From: Burkholderiaceae bacterium
GTDB taxonomy: Bacteria; Pseudomonadota; Gammaproteobacteria; Burkholderiales; Burkholderiaceae_E
Direction: 5' to 3'
DNA length: 64,000 nt
Assembly: GCA_016710525.1 (NCBI GenBank)
Contig: JADJVQ010000002.1
Coordinates: 1 to 64,000 of the forward strand
The notes beneath the pieces were generated by a model, which did no database searches, was not told where the DNA came from, and saw only the letters and a list, made by a program, of their open reading frames with translations. Position numbers and translations under genes: made by a program. Of the stretch, positions 48,715 to 58,068 are shown piece after piece. Every line of letters begins with the position of its first letter. Within the stretch, counting starts at the first letter, position 1.

Positions 48715-49724
48715 TCAGTCGAGCTGCACGTTCTCGCGCCGGATCACTTCACCCCACGAAGCGGTCTCGGCCTTGATGCGGCTGGCAAAGGTGGCCGGAT
48801 CGAGCAGTTCGACCGTGCCCTGCATCTGCAGTTGCCGCACCGCGTTCGGATCGTCGCGCACCGATCGGATCGCGTTGTACAGGGTCTGAACGATCGCCGG
48901 CGGTGTTTGCGCCGGGACCAGCACGCCCAGCCAGAACGGCACATCGAAGCCGGCGTAGCCCGATTCGATCATGGTCGGCACCTCGGGCAGATCCGGCCAG
49001 CGCCGGGCGGTCGTCACCGCGAGTGCCTTCAGCTTGCCGGACTTGACGTTGGGCGCGGTCACCGGCGTGTCCAGCAGCATGTCGATCTCCTTGCCCAGCA
49101 GGCCGAGCTGCGCCGACACGCCGCTCTTGTAGGGCACGTGGGTGGTCTTGATGCCGGCCCGGTTGTTGATCAGCTCGAACCCCAGATGGGCGAGATTGCC
49201 CGGGCCGCCCGAGCCGTACGTGAGCTGACCGGGCTTTGCCCGCGCGACGGCCACGAGGTCGGCGATCGTATTGACCGAGGAGGTCCGTTCGCCGGCGGGG
49301 TTGACGGTGATGATGAACGGGGCGGAGACCACCATGGTCACCGGCGCGAAGTCGCGTTCCGGCTGATAGGTGATCTTCTTGTAGACCTGCGGGTTCACCG
49401 TCATGCTGCTCGAGTTCGTGGCCAGCAGCGTGTACCCGTCGGCCGGGCGCGTGCCACTTCGGTCACGCCGAGCACGCCATTGGCCCCGGGCCGGTTCTCG
49501 ACCGTCACCGGCTGGCCCAGCTTGACGCGCAGGTGCTCGGCCAGCACCCGGGCGATCGAATCGGTGGCACTGCCGGCGGTGAAGCCGACGATGATGCGCA
49601 GCGGCTTGGTCGGCCACGCCGCAGGGGCTTGCTGGGCGTGGGCTGCCGGCAGGGCGAGGGCGGCGGCAAGTGTCACCGCCGAGGCGAGCAGCGTGCGGCG
49701 TGAGGTACCCGGGTCGAACGACAT
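48715..49724 (-). CDS. Bug-family tripartite tricarboxylate transporter receptor, frameshifted
   Basis: Two frames join into a 336-residue periplasmic receptor. The N-terminal part has a signal peptide (SRRTLLASAVTLAAALALPAAHA) and the Bug opening WPTKPLRIIVGFTAGSATDSIARV with VTVENRPGANG. The second frame resumes at DGYTLLATNSSSMTVNP, then YKSGVSAQLGLLGKEIDMLLD and FDVPFWLGVLVPAQTPPAI. One base appears to be missing near 49440-49443, in a CCGGCCGAC context where the family has Pro-Asp-Gly-Tyr. Divergent from a CoA-transferase and the hyuA/hyuB genes, so it may bring in their substrate. Membrane components are not nearby. Confidence 0.83.
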
Positions 49725-50054
49725 GTGATGACTCCATTGAAACGCGCGGGGGAAGGCAGGCGATGCACCTCGGTGGCGGGCGATGCGCCACTGTGACGGG
49801 CGATCGGTTGCGTTCAGGGGCCATCGACCGCCGTGCCGCCTGTCATGGCCGAGCCATTCTATGCGAGCGGCACGGTACGCCGGTGAGGCGCAGGGGCCGC
49901 TGAAGCCCGGGCCGTTCCGGCATCTGCGCATCGACGGTTCCAGCTTCGGCGTACCACGAACGCCCGCATGCGGGGATTGGGCTACGCTCGGCACGACTTG
50001 GGGCTGCGACCCCGCACGACCCGCGCGCAGACGGCGCGAACGCCAGGAGGCGAG
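49725..50054. other. Intergenic region between divergent Bug receptor and CoA-transferase
   Basis: About 330 bases with no convincing gene. It must contain both promoters. I see scattered GGGCGAT/GGCGATG direct repeats at 49757-49804 but no clear inverted repeat or -35/-10 pair. An AGGAGG ribosome-binding site (50045-50050) stands before the CoA-transferase ATG. Confidence 0.5.
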
Positions 50055-51266
50055 ATGGAATCAGTACGGCGGCCGTTCGACGGCTTGAAGGTGATCGATT
50101 GCGCCAGCTTCATCGCGGCGCCGGCCGCGGCGACGATCCTGTCGGATTTCGGGGCCGACGTGCTCAAGATCGAGCCGCTCGAAGGCGACCCTCACCGGGC
50201 GCTGTATCGGCTGCCGGGGCTTGCCGCGACCGAGCGCAATTATCCGTGGGAGCTCGATGCGCGCAACAAGCGCAGCGTGGCCATCGATCTGAAGCGCCCC
50301 GAGGGCCTCGATGTGCTCTATCGGCTGACCCGCGGCGCCGACGTGTTCCTTACCAATCTGCCGCTGGCGGCGCGCGCCCGTCTGCGCATCGACCACGAGT
50401 CGATCCGCGCGCTCAATCCGCGGCTGGTCTATGCGTCATTCACCGCCTATGGTGAAACCGGTCCCGAGGCCGACAAGAGCGGCTTCGATTCGACCGCCTA
50501 CTGGGCGCGCTCGGGGCTGATGGACATCGTGCGGCCGGACCACAGCACGCCGCCCGCCCGTTCGGCGGCGGGCATGGGCGACCACCCTTGCGGCGTGACG
50601 CTGTTCGCGGCGATCGTCACGGCCCTGTACGACCGGCAGCGCACCGGAGTCGGTGGTCTGGTCAGCACGTCGCTGATGGCCAACGGGCTGTGGGCCAACA
50701 GTTTTCTGGTGCAGGGGCACTTGAGCGGCGCCACGGTGCCCGCCCGCGTGCCGCGCGAACAGGCGCCCAATGCCTTGGGCAACACTTATCGCTGCCGCGA
50801 CGGACGCTGGCTGAACATGGCGCTGATCAATGAAGAGCGTCAGTTCGAGCCGCTGCTCCAGGCGCTGGGCATCGCCGAGGCGGCCATCGATCCGCGCTTC
50901 GCCAGCGCGCCGGCGCGTGGCGTGCACCATGCCGAACTGGTGGCGCTGATGGACCGGCAGTTCGCACAGCGCGACCTGGCCGACTGGCGGGTCCGTCTGG
51001 ACCGCGCGGGGATCACCTTCAGCGTGGTGGCCACGCTGGCCGACATCGACGACGATGTGCAGATGCGAGCCGCCGGCGCGCTGGTGCCGTTCGCCGACGG
51101 GTCGGGCCTCACGGTGTCGAGCCCGTTCGAGATCGCCGGGACACCCAAGGTCGCGCCCCGAGCCGCGCCCGACATCGGCCAGCACACGGCGGCGGTGATG
51201 CACGACGAGGGCTTCTCGGCCGAAGAGATCGCCCGGTTGCGCGAACTCGGCGTGATCGCCGGCTGA
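50055..51266 (+). CDS. Family III CoA-transferase
   Basis: A 403-residue CaiB/BaiF enzyme: FDGLKVIDCASFIAAPAAAT, FGADVLKIEPLEGDPHR, DARNKRSVAIDLKRPEG, and AAGMGDHPCGVTLFAAI, where GDH carries the expected catalytic aspartate. The start is set by a strong AGGAGG five bases before the ATG. It precedes hyuA by 18 bases, suggesting a joint operon: hydantoinase/oxoprolinase enzymes would open a lactam or hydantoin ring, or carboxylate a ketone, and the transferase would activate the acid. The third such enzyme in the window, and clearly different from the others. Confidence 0.88.
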   Translation: MESVRRPFDGLKVIDCASFIAAPAAATILSDFGADVLKIEPLEGDPHRALYRLPGLAATERNYPWELDARNKRSVAIDLKRPEGLDVLYRLTRGADVFLTNLPLAARARLRIDHESIRALNPRLVYASFTAYGETGPEADKSGFDSTAYWARSGLMDIVRPDHSTPPARSAAGMGDHPCGVTLFAAIVTALYDRQRTGVGGLVSTSLMANGLWANSFLVQGHLSGATVPARVPREQAPNALGNTYRCRDGRWLNMALINEERQFEPLLQALGIAEAAIDPRFASAPARGVHHAELVALMDRQFAQRDLADWRVRLDRAGITFSVVATLADIDDDVQMRAAGALVPFADGSGLTVSSPFEIAGTPKVAPRAAPDIGQHTAAVMHDEGFSAEEIARLRELGVIAG

Positions 51267-51284
51267 ACCGACCGCGAGCGCACC

Positions 51285-53369
51285 ATGCCCCAGCATCTGA
51301 TTGCGCCGTTTCGAATCGGCGTCGACATCGGCGGCACCTTCACCGACCTGGTGGTGTCGGGCGAAGGCGGCCGCATCCTTGCATTCAAGGCGCCCAGTAC
51401 GCCCGCCGACCCCACCGAGGGCGTGCTCGACGCCCTTGCGGGTGCGGCCCGGGCGCTCGGGCGCGACACGGCCGGGCTGCTGCGCGATTGCGAACGGCTG
51501 GTCCATGGATCGACCATCGCCACCAACACGCTGCTCGAACGCAAAGGGGCGCGGGTCGGCCTGATCACGACCGAGGGATTCCGCGACAGCCTCGAAATCC
51601 GTCGCGGGCTGCGCGCCGATGTCTGGGATCACCGCGCCGCGTTCGCGGCGCCCCTGGTGGCGCGCCGGCTGCGCCGCGGCGTGACCGAGCGGATCGATGC
51701 GCAAGGCCGCGTCGTCACCGCGCTCGATCCCGAGTCGGTCAGGCGGGCACTGGCGGTGTTTCGCGATGAGGGTGTCGAGGCGATCGCGATCTGCCTGCTC
51801 AACAGCTATCGCAACGGTGCGCACGAACAGCAGGCGCGCGAACTGATCGAACGCGAGTGGCCGGGCCTGTGGGTGTCGTGCTCGACCGAGATCGCGCCCA
51901 TCATGGGCGAATACGAGCGCAGTGCCACCGTGGTGGCCAACGCCTATGTGGGTCTGCGCACCGTGCCCTATCTGCGCGCGCTCGAAGAGCGCCTGCAGGG
52001 CCTCGGATTGAAGCCGCCGCTGCTGATCGTGCAGAGCAACGGCGGCGCGCTCGATGTGAAGGAGGCCGCCCCGCAGCCGGTCCAGATGGTCCTGTCGGGT
52101 CCGGCGTCCGGCGTGGGGGCGATCCGCTGGTTCGGCAACGATACCGGGTCGAGCAACCTGGTGGCGATCGAAGTGGGCGGCACCAGCTGCGACGTCACGC
52201 TGATGCGCGATGGGGCGGTCCAGATGACCGATCAGCTCGATGTCGACGGGTATTGCATCGCCATTCCGTCGGTCGAGATCCACACCATCGGGGCGGGGGG
52301 CGGCACGCTGGGGCACCTGGACAGCGCGGGCATGCTGCACGCCGGACCGCAGGGCGCCGGCGCCCGGCCGGGGCCGGCGTCGTACAGCCTGGGCGGCACC
52401 CGCCCCACGGTGACCGATGCGCAGCTGGTGCTCGGGCGCCTGGCGCCGGGGCCCTATGCGGGCGGCGCCATTGCACTGGACCTGGAGCGCGCCGTGCGCG
52501 CCATCGAAACCCATCTCGCCGCGCCGATGGGCCTGACGGTGCAGCAGGCGGCATCCGGCCTGATCCGCCTGGTCGAGCAGAACATCCAGCACGCGGTCGA
52601 ACGGGTCAGCATCGAGCGCGGATATGACCCGCGCGATTTCACGCTGATTGCCGCCGGTGGCGCGGGTCCGCTGCATGGCGCCGCGGTGGGTCGCGCGCTC
52701 GGCTGCGCGGCCGTGTACGTGCCGCGGCTGGCGGGTGTGTTCTGTGCGTTCGGCATGGGTAACACCGATGTGCGGATCGATCGGCTGCGCAGCTGGTACC
52801 GGCGCCTGGGCGACGGCCGGCCGGCCGAGCTCGAGAGCGCCTTCGCGGCGGTCCAGGCGCAGGCGATCGACGCGCTGGTGCGCCAGGGGTTCGCGCCCGA
52901 TGCGATCGTGATCGAGCGCAGCCTGGCCCTGCGTTACACCGGCCAGCAGTGGCCAGTGGTCGTGAGCTGCGATCCGCAGCTGGACGCGGCGCTCGTTCGC
53001 GACGCATTCCAGCAGGCGCACCAGCGGCTGTTCGGGCATTTCCAGGCGGGTGGCGAGATCGAGATCCTGAACCTGAAAGTGGCGGCCAGCGGGCGGTTGC
53101 CCCTGCCTGCCTCGGTGCCGCCCGCGAGCGCCTCCACCCGCACGCCGGATGCCCGATCGGTGCGTCCGGTCTGGATCAGCGAAGCGGTCGGCACCGTGCC
53201 CACCCCGATCCACGACGGCGCGCTGTTGCGCCCGGGCCATCTGCTGGCCGGCCCCGCGGTCGTCGACGAGCAGACCACCACGCTGCTGGTCGATGCCGGC
53301 CAGCAGCTTCGTGTCACGGCTGCCGGCAACTTCCTGATCGTCCCCTCGATCCGCGAGGCGCAAGCATGA
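51285..53369 (+). CDS. Hydantoinase/oxoprolinase family protein, A subunit (HyuA-like)
   Basis: A 694-residue subunit with the ATPase-type opening RIGVDIGGTFTDLVV, then LVHGSTIATNTLLERKGARVGLITTEGF and the second half's VGGTSCDVTLMRDG and HTIGAGGGTLGHLDSAGML. Length matches HyuA (about 690). It pairs with the B subunit that overlaps it by ATGA. Family members hydrolyse hydantoins or 5-oxoproline with ATP, or carboxylate acetone or acetophenone; no gamma-type third subunit is seen here, which favours the hydantoinase/oxoprolinase type. Precise substrate unknown. Confidence 0.88.
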   Translation: MPQHLIAPFRIGVDIGGTFTDLVVSGEGGRILAFKAPSTPADPTEGVLDALAGAARALGRDTAGLLRDCERLVHGSTIATNTLLERKGARVGLITTEGFRDSLEIRRGLRADVWDHRAAFAAPLVARRLRRGVTERIDAQGRVVTALDPESVRRALAVFRDEGVEAIAICLLNSYRNGAHEQQARELIEREWPGLWVSCSTEIAPIMGEYERSATVVANAYVGLRTVPYLRALEERLQGLGLKPPLLIVQSNGGALDVKEAAPQPVQMVLSGPASGVGAIRWFGNDTGSSNLVAIEVGGTSCDVTLMRDGAVQMTDQLDVDGYCIAIPSVEIHTIGAGGGTLGHLDSAGMLHAGPQGAGARPGPASYSLGGTRPTVTDAQLVLGRLAPGPYAGGAIALDLERAVRAIETHLAAPMGLTVQQAASGLIRLVEQNIQHAVERVSIERGYDPRDFTLIAAGGAGPLHGAAVGRALGCAAVYVPRLAGVFCAFGMGNTDVRIDRLRSWYRRLGDGRPAELESAFAAVQAQAIDALVRQGFAPDAIVIERSLALRYTGQQWPVVVSCDPQLDAALVRDAFQQAHQRLFGHFQAGGEIEILNLKVAASGRLPLPASVPPASASTRTPDARSVRPVWISEAVGTVPTPIHDGALLRPGHLLAGPAVVDEQTTTLLVDAGQQLRVTAAGNFLIVPSIREAQA

Positions 53370-55123
53370 GCACGGCCAACCCACCCGTCGCCGACCCGAT
53401 CGACCCGATCCGGCTGGCTGTCGTCCAGAAGCAGGTCGATCACATCTCGCACCAGATGGGCTGGATCATGACGCGCACCGCGCGCAGCCCGATCTTCAGC
53501 CAGAGCCACGACTTCACCTGCTTCGTGGCGACCGCGCGCGGCGAGATCATTGCCCAGGCCGACGGTATCCCGATCCACAGCGGCGGGGGCGGGTTTGCGC
53601 TGCGCGCCGTGCTGCGCGACTTCGCCGACGACATCGCCGAGGGCGACGTGTTCCTGCTCAGCGACCCCTACGAGGCCGGTGGCAATCACCTGCCCGACTG
53701 GACCATGATCCGGCCCGTGTTCGTCGATGGCCGCTTCTGCGCGTTCACCTGCAACCGGGCGCATCAGTCCGATATCGGCGGCGGCGCGGCCGGCACCTAC
53801 AACCCGCAGGCCACCGAAATCTTCCACGAGGGCATCCGCCTGCCGGTGTTGAAGCTCGTCGAACGCGGCCGGCTGCGCCGCGACCTGATGCGGCTGCTGC
53901 TGCTGAACTCGCGCTGCCCGGACCTGATGGAGGGCGATCTGAGCGCGATGCAGGGGTCGATCCGGATCGGCGGCGAGCGAGTCGTCGCGATGCTCACCGA
54001 ACTCGGCGTCGACGCCGGCCTGAGCTATTTCGACGCGCTGCTGCGCCATGGCGAAGCGCGCATGCGCGCCGAGATCCGCGCGCTGCCGCCCGGCACTTAC
54101 TTCGGCGAAGACGGCAGCGACACCGACTGCTTCAAGAAGGTCGATGTGCCCGTGCGGGTGACCCTGCAGGTCAGGGGCGACGAAATGGTGTTCGACTTCA
54201 CCGGCAGTTCGCCGCAGATCATGGGTTTCAAGAACAGCTCGCTGGCCAACACCTACTCGTCGGTCTATGTGGCGGTGTCGACCTTCTTCGACCACAGGCT
54301 GCCGCGCAACGATGGCCTGTTCCGCCCGATCACGATCATTGCGCCCGAAGGCACGGTGGTGAACGCACGGCCTCCGGCGCCGATGACGATGAACACCGTC
54401 TACCCGGCGACCGACATCATCAGCGCCTGCTGGAAGGCGCTGGCCCAGACCATGCCGGAGCGCGCCTGCGCCGGCTGGGGGAAGGCCTGCTATGGCCTGA
54501 GCTCGGGCACCGACGAAAAGGGCCGATTCTTCGTGATGTACCACTGGCACGGATCGTCCGGCGGCGGCGCGGTGAAGGGCCGGGACGGTTTTCAGTGCAT
54601 CGGCCTGATGATCTCGCTGGGCGGGCTCACGCTGCCCAATGTCGAGGGGTACGAGCAGGCCTATCCGGTGCGCATCCTGCGCCAGGAGCTGCGCACCGAC
54701 ACCGCCGGCGCGGGCCAGTACCGCGGCGGTGCCGGGGTCGACTACCTGTGCGAACTGAGCGTGCCCACCGCACACGCGATCCGCTCCGAAGGGGTGGGCC
54801 GGCCCTCGGGCTTCGGCGTCAATGGCGGGCTGACCGGCGCGGCGGGCGTGATGGAGGTGACCGATCGGGTCCGGGGGCCGATGCCGCCGCCGCAATACGG
54901 CATTCAGCAGCTCGGGCCCGCGCGGATCCGGGTGCTGTCCAGTGCCGGGGGCGGCTGGGGGGATCCGCGTGCCCGCGATCCGCAAGCGGTGCTGGACGAT
55001 GTGCGCGACGAGATCGTCAGCCCGCAGGCTGCCCGCGACATCTACGGCGTGGTGCTGAGCGCCGACGGCCGTTCGGTCGACGTGGCGGCCACTGCCGGAT
55101 TGCGCGCGCCGGAACCCGGGTGA
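53366..55123 (+). CDS. Hydantoinase B/oxoprolinase family protein (HyuB-like)
   Basis: A 585-residue subunit. The start IRLAVVQKQVDHISHQMGWIMTRTARSP fits the family, followed by DVFLLSDPYEAGGNHLPDW, FCAFTCNRAHQSDIGG and TYNPQATEIFHEGIRLP with the metal-binding Asp/His residues. The C-terminal RGGAGVDYLCEL and SSAGGGWGDP are also diagnostic. ATGA overlap with hyuA implies an equimolar complex in the cytoplasm. Together with the CoA-transferase upstream this is a degradative operon. Confidence 0.88.
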   Translation: MSTANPPVADPIDPIRLAVVQKQVDHISHQMGWIMTRTARSPIFSQSHDFTCFVATARGEIIAQADGIPIHSGGGGFALRAVLRDFADDIAEGDVFLLSDPYEAGGNHLPDWTMIRPVFVDGRFCAFTCNRAHQSDIGGGAAGTYNPQATEIFHEGIRLPVLKLVERGRLRRDLMRLLLLNSRCPDLMEGDLSAMQGSIRIGGERVVAMLTELGVDAGLSYFDALLRHGEARMRAEIRALPPGTYFGEDGSDTDCFKKVDVPVRVTLQVRGDEMVFDFTGSSPQIMGFKNSSLANTYSSVYVAVSTFFDHRLPRNDGLFRPITIIAPEGTVVNARPPAPMTMNTVYPATDIISACWKALAQTMPERACAGWGKACYGLSSGTDEKGRFFVMYHWHGSSGGGAVKGRDGFQCIGLMISLGGLTLPNVEGYEQAYPVRILRQELRTDTAGAGQYRGGAGVDYLCELSVPTAHAIRSEGVGRPSGFGVNGGLTGAAGVMEVTDRVRGPMPPPQYGIQQLGPARIRVLSSAGGGWGDPRARDPQAVLDDVRDEIVSPQAARDIYGVVLSADGRSVDVAATAGLRAPEPG

Positions 55124-55281
55124 AATCACGTTGCCTCGTGGCGCGCGAGCCTGATCTTGCCGCCGCCCGCGAACTGTCGCACTGAATTGGTGCAGATTGT
55201 TGCCGTTGTTCCGGGTGTCCGGCGCAGCGGCCAGCCTTTACGGTGTCAGGTATTCCTGTCAGGAAATCCAAGCGACCCATC

Positions 55282-56856
55282 ATGAGAACGAACATGCCTG
55301 TCACCGGGCGTGAAGTGGACTACCCCGAGGGCGACACGCTGGTCTCGACGACCGATGCAAAGGGCGTCATCACCCACTGCAACGAGGCCTTCGTGCGCGT
55401 CAGCGGCTTCGACTACGACGAACTGATCGGCCAGCCGCACAACCTGGTTCGCCATCCGGACATGCCGCCCGAAGCCTATCGCGACATGTGGGCAACGATC
55501 GGGCGCGGCCGTCCCTGGAGCGGCGTGGTCAAGAACCGCTGCAAGAGCGGCGATCACTACTGGGTGCTGGCCAACGTGACGCCGGTGATGGCGGCGGGCA
55601 AACCGCGCGCGTACATGTCGGTGCGCCTGAAGCCGACCCGCGAGCAGGTTCGCCAGGCGCAAGCCTTGTATCAGCGCATCGCCGACGAACGCGCGTCCGG
55701 CCGCCCGACGATCAGGCTGCATTCCGGCGGCGTGCGACGCGTCGGCTGGCGCGATGCCCCCGGCCGGCTGCATCGGCTGACGCTGACTCAGCGCATGGCA
55801 ATCGCGCTGCTGCTGGCGATCGGGCTGGGTTTCCTGCCGGCCCTGCTGCCCTCGCCACCGGACATCGTGCCACGCTGGGCAATGCACCTGAGCTTCGCAC
55901 TGGGTGGCACCGGCCTGGCGTTGTGGTGGTTCGCCCGGAGCATCGTCGCGCCGCTCGACCAGGCCGCCCGCATGGCCGGCGAGGTGGCGGGCTGCAATCT
56001 GGACGGCACGCTGGCGTTCGATCGCACGAGCCCGATGGGTGCGTTGATGCGCCGGCTTTGGCTGGTCAACCTGAATATGCGGGCCATCGTCACGGACGTT
56101 CGCTGCGAGGTCGGCGGCATGACCCAAGCAACCGCGGCGATCGCGCGCGGCAGCGCCGACCTGGCCGAGCGGGCCAGAACCCAGGCCGATGAAGTGCGCG
56201 ACACCGTCGGATCGATCCAGCGCATGGCGCAATCGATTCAGCAGACCTCGGGTGCGGTCCGGCAGGTGGCCGAGCTCAGTGTGACCGCCAACCAGCAGGC
56301 CGACGTGGGGCGCGAACAGGCCCGCGGCACGGTCGACTCGATGAGCGGCATCGCGGCCACGTCCCAGCGTGTGACCGAGATCATCCAGGTCATCGAGGGC
56401 ATCGCGTTCCAGACCAATCTGCTGGCGCTCAATGCCGCGATCGAAGCCGCCCGCGCCGGCGAACTGGGACGCGGTTTCGCGGTGGTGGCCACCGAAGTTC
56501 GCGAGCTGTCGCAGCGCAGCACGGCCGCGGCCAAGGAGATTCGCGACCTGATCGGCGCATCGGTGCATGCGATCGGCGACGGCGTGCGCAAGGTCGGCGA
56601 GACCGGCTCGGCGATCGAGGCCGTGGCCGAGTCGGTGCAGACGGTGGCGCGACTCACCGGCCAGATCAGCGGGGCCGCCGCCGAGCAGGCCCGCGACATC
56701 GGAGATGTCAATCGCGCGATCGCGCAGGTCGACGAGATCACGCGCCAGAACACCGACCTGGTGGCCGAATCGGCGATCGCCTGTGCGGCGCTGACCCGGC
56801 GCTCCGCGACGCTGGTTCGGGCGGTGCAGGTCTTCCAGCTCAGCGGGCCTCGCTGA
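55282..56856 (+). CDS. Aer-like methyl-accepting chemotaxis protein with PAS domain
   Basis: A 524-residue receptor. The N-terminal PAS domain (about 1-115) has the aerotaxis pattern PVTGREVDYPEGDTLVSTTD, HCNEAFVRVSGF, HNLVRHPDMPPEAYRDMW. Two membrane helices (about 176-195 and 203-222) form a hairpin with almost no periplasmic loop, as in Aer. A HAMP-like linker and the signalling tip FQTNLLALNAAIEAARAGE follow. I use the ATG at 55282 because the family starts there; an in-frame ATG 39 bases upstream exists. Aer proteins bind FAD and steer cells by redox or oxygen. Its place next to the nitrogenase operon fits seeking low oxygen, but a separate role is equally possible. Confidence 0.85.
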   Translation: MRTNMPVTGREVDYPEGDTLVSTTDAKGVITHCNEAFVRVSGFDYDELIGQPHNLVRHPDMPPEAYRDMWATIGRGRPWSGVVKNRCKSGDHYWVLANVTPVMAAGKPRAYMSVRLKPTREQVRQAQALYQRIADERASGRPTIRLHSGGVRRVGWRDAPGRLHRLTLTQRMAIALLLAIGLGFLPALLPSPPDIVPRWAMHLSFALGGTGLALWWFARSIVAPLDQAARMAGEVAGCNLDGTLAFDRTSPMGALMRRLWLVNLNMRAIVTDVRCEVGGMTQATAAIARGSADLAERARTQADEVRDTVGSIQRMAQSIQQTSGAVRQVAELSVTANQQADVGREQARGTVDSMSGIAATSQRVTEIIQVIEGIAFQTNLLALNAAIEAARAGELGRGFAVVATEVRELSQRSTAAAKEIRDLIGASVHAIGDGVRKVGETGSAIEAVAESVQTVARLTGQISGAAAEQARDIGDVNRAIAQVDEITRQNTDLVAESAIACAALTRRSATLVRAVQVFQLSGPR

Positions 56857-56911
56857 TCCGATTGCCGATGGCCGCCCGATCAGCGCCTCTTGCGGCCCGG
56901 CGGCGGACTGT

Positions 56912-57394
56912 TCAGCCCTCGGCGAGTGCGTCGATCGCCAGCAGCTGTTCGCGCAGCGCCATGCGCGCGCGCCAGCCGGACTCGCTCAGCCAGATCGGGT
57001 CCGCGTCCGCCTCGAGCGCCAGCACGGCGAGCGCATCGTCGGACCACATCCGGAACTCGCCTCGCTGGCGCAGCGCGGCCGCGCAGGCCTGCTCGAGGCT
57101 GACCGTCCCGGTTTGAAACACGCCGCGGCCCAGCAGGTGATCGGCCCGGTACAGCGGCCTGTCCCAGCCGTGTTCGCGCGCCAGCGCGCAGATGCCCGGA
57201 TAGCGCAGCACCACATCCTGAACGTCGGGCGTTTCATCGAACATCGACAGCAGTTCGCGCGGGCTGCAGCAGTCCCAGATCTACCGGGCCTGCAGCTCGT
57301 CGCCGGCGGCGACCTTGCGCAGCAGGTCGGGCCCATCGAAGGCGAACCAGGCGCGAGGCTCGGCGCCGCCCAGCCCCTGCAGGACGTGGATCAT
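56912..57394 (-). CDS. Unrecognised nif-linked protein with in-frame amber codon
   Basis: From the ATG at 57394 the frame encodes MIHVLQGLGGAEPRAWFAFD and continues to 56912, 160 codons, but a TAG interrupts it at codon 38 (57281-57283) in the context CGG-TAG-ATC-TGG. Downstream the frame carries a normal protein (CCSPRELLSMFDETPDVQDVV, LYRADHLLGRGVFQTG, LEQACAAALRQRGEF). A C-to-T change from CAG (Gln) is the simplest origin. Without it translation could begin only at 57244 and give a 110-residue piece. Last gene of the nifHDK-feSII operon; four bases after the 105-residue gene. No family recognised. Either a base error or a true nonsense mutation. Confidence 0.55.
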
Positions 57395-57398
57395 GGTT

Positions 57399-57716
57399 CT
57401 ACTCGACGCCGTCGGTCTGCGCCTTGCGCCAGCTCACCTGGCGCAGCCGCTCGTGGACGGCGCCGGCGCTGCCGTCGAATCCGTCGTTGGACCGGCGCAG
57501 TGCGGCCTGGGCCACCGACGCCTGCGGCATCGTCAGGGGCAGCCGCCCGCCCATGTGCGTGGCACTCGGGCAGGCCTTGAGGATCGCCTGCCGATTGGGG
57601 TGCTCGTCGAGCACCGTCAGGTCGCGCACTTCGGGGCGGCCATCGAGGCACAGCCAGCCGTCGATGACCTCGACCCGGCGGCCGTCCAGGGTGGTCTTGA
57701 CGAGCACCGGGTCCAT
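57399..57716 (-). CDS. Unrecognised small protein after the FeSII-type ferredoxin
   Basis: A 105-residue cytoplasmic protein (VLVKTTLDGRRVEVIDGWL, LDGRPEVRDLTVLDEHPNR, then a polar C-terminus). Its ATG overlaps the ferredoxin stop codon by one base (TGATG), so it is translationally coupled to the nif operon. One cysteine pair (CL and KAC) is present but no metal motif. I recognise no family. Position after nifK and a protective ferredoxin suggests a role in nitrogenase protection or maturation; inference only. Confidence 0.6.
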   Translation of the reverse strand: MDPVLVKTTLDGRRVEVIDGWLCLDGRPEVRDLTVLDEHPNRQAILKACPSATHMGGRLPLTMPQASVAQAALRRSNDGFDGSAGAVHERLRQVSWRKAQTDGVE

Positions 57717-58063
57717 CAGAAGGTCACCAGGATGTCTTCGTTGCGCACGATGAACTGACAGGCCAGCCGGTGCGGCGGCGGGATGTCGCTGGTTTCGGCC
57801 TGCTCGATCTGGGACTGGGTGATCTTCCCGGAGTAGCGCAGGACCGTCTTTTCCTTCTCGGTGAGTGCGACGCCGTAGGGCGTCTTGTCCGACAGCACGG
57901 TGATCTGCAGGACGCAGGAACCGCACTCGCCGTTGCCGCATTCGAAGTCGACGGGAACCTTGTGCGCCTGCGCGACCGACAGCAGGGTCTGGGTATCGCC
58001 GGCCACCGCGTAGACGGTGAGATCGCGCGCCATGCGCGGGGAGCTGAAAGTGACGTTTGCCAT
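57716..58063 (-). CDS. FeSII (Shethna protein II)-type 2Fe-2S protective ferredoxin
   Basis: A 115-residue ferredoxin. From memory of Azotobacter FeSII, its start (MANVTFSSPRM) and the segments AVAGDTQTLLSVAQ, VDFECGNGECGSCVLQITVL, GVALTEKEKTVLRYSGKI and PPPHRLACQFIVRNEDILV align along the whole length, including all four cluster cysteines and the lysine-rich loop region. FeSII binds oxidised nitrogenase and holds it in an inactive, oxygen-resistant complex. The start at 58063 matches the family; a GTG nine bases upstream overlaps the nifK stop (GTGA). Directly after nifK it would be co-expressed with the enzyme it protects. Confidence 0.87.
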   Translation of the reverse strand: MANVTFSSPRMARDLTVYAVAGDTQTLLSVAQAHKVPVDFECGNGECGSCVLQITVLSDKTPYGVALTEKEKTVLRYSGKITQSQIEQAETSDIPPPHRLACQFIVRNEDILVTF

Positions 58064-58068
58064 GGCGA

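Noticed and set aside
50436..53384. A 982-codon minus-strand frame opposite hyuA
   Set aside because: Codon shadow of hyuA and the CoA-transferase, no recognisable domain.
57281..57283. TAG read as pyrrolysine or other recoding
   Set aside because: No pylT/pylS or recoding structure visible, and several other single-base faults in the window make an error or plain mutation more likely.
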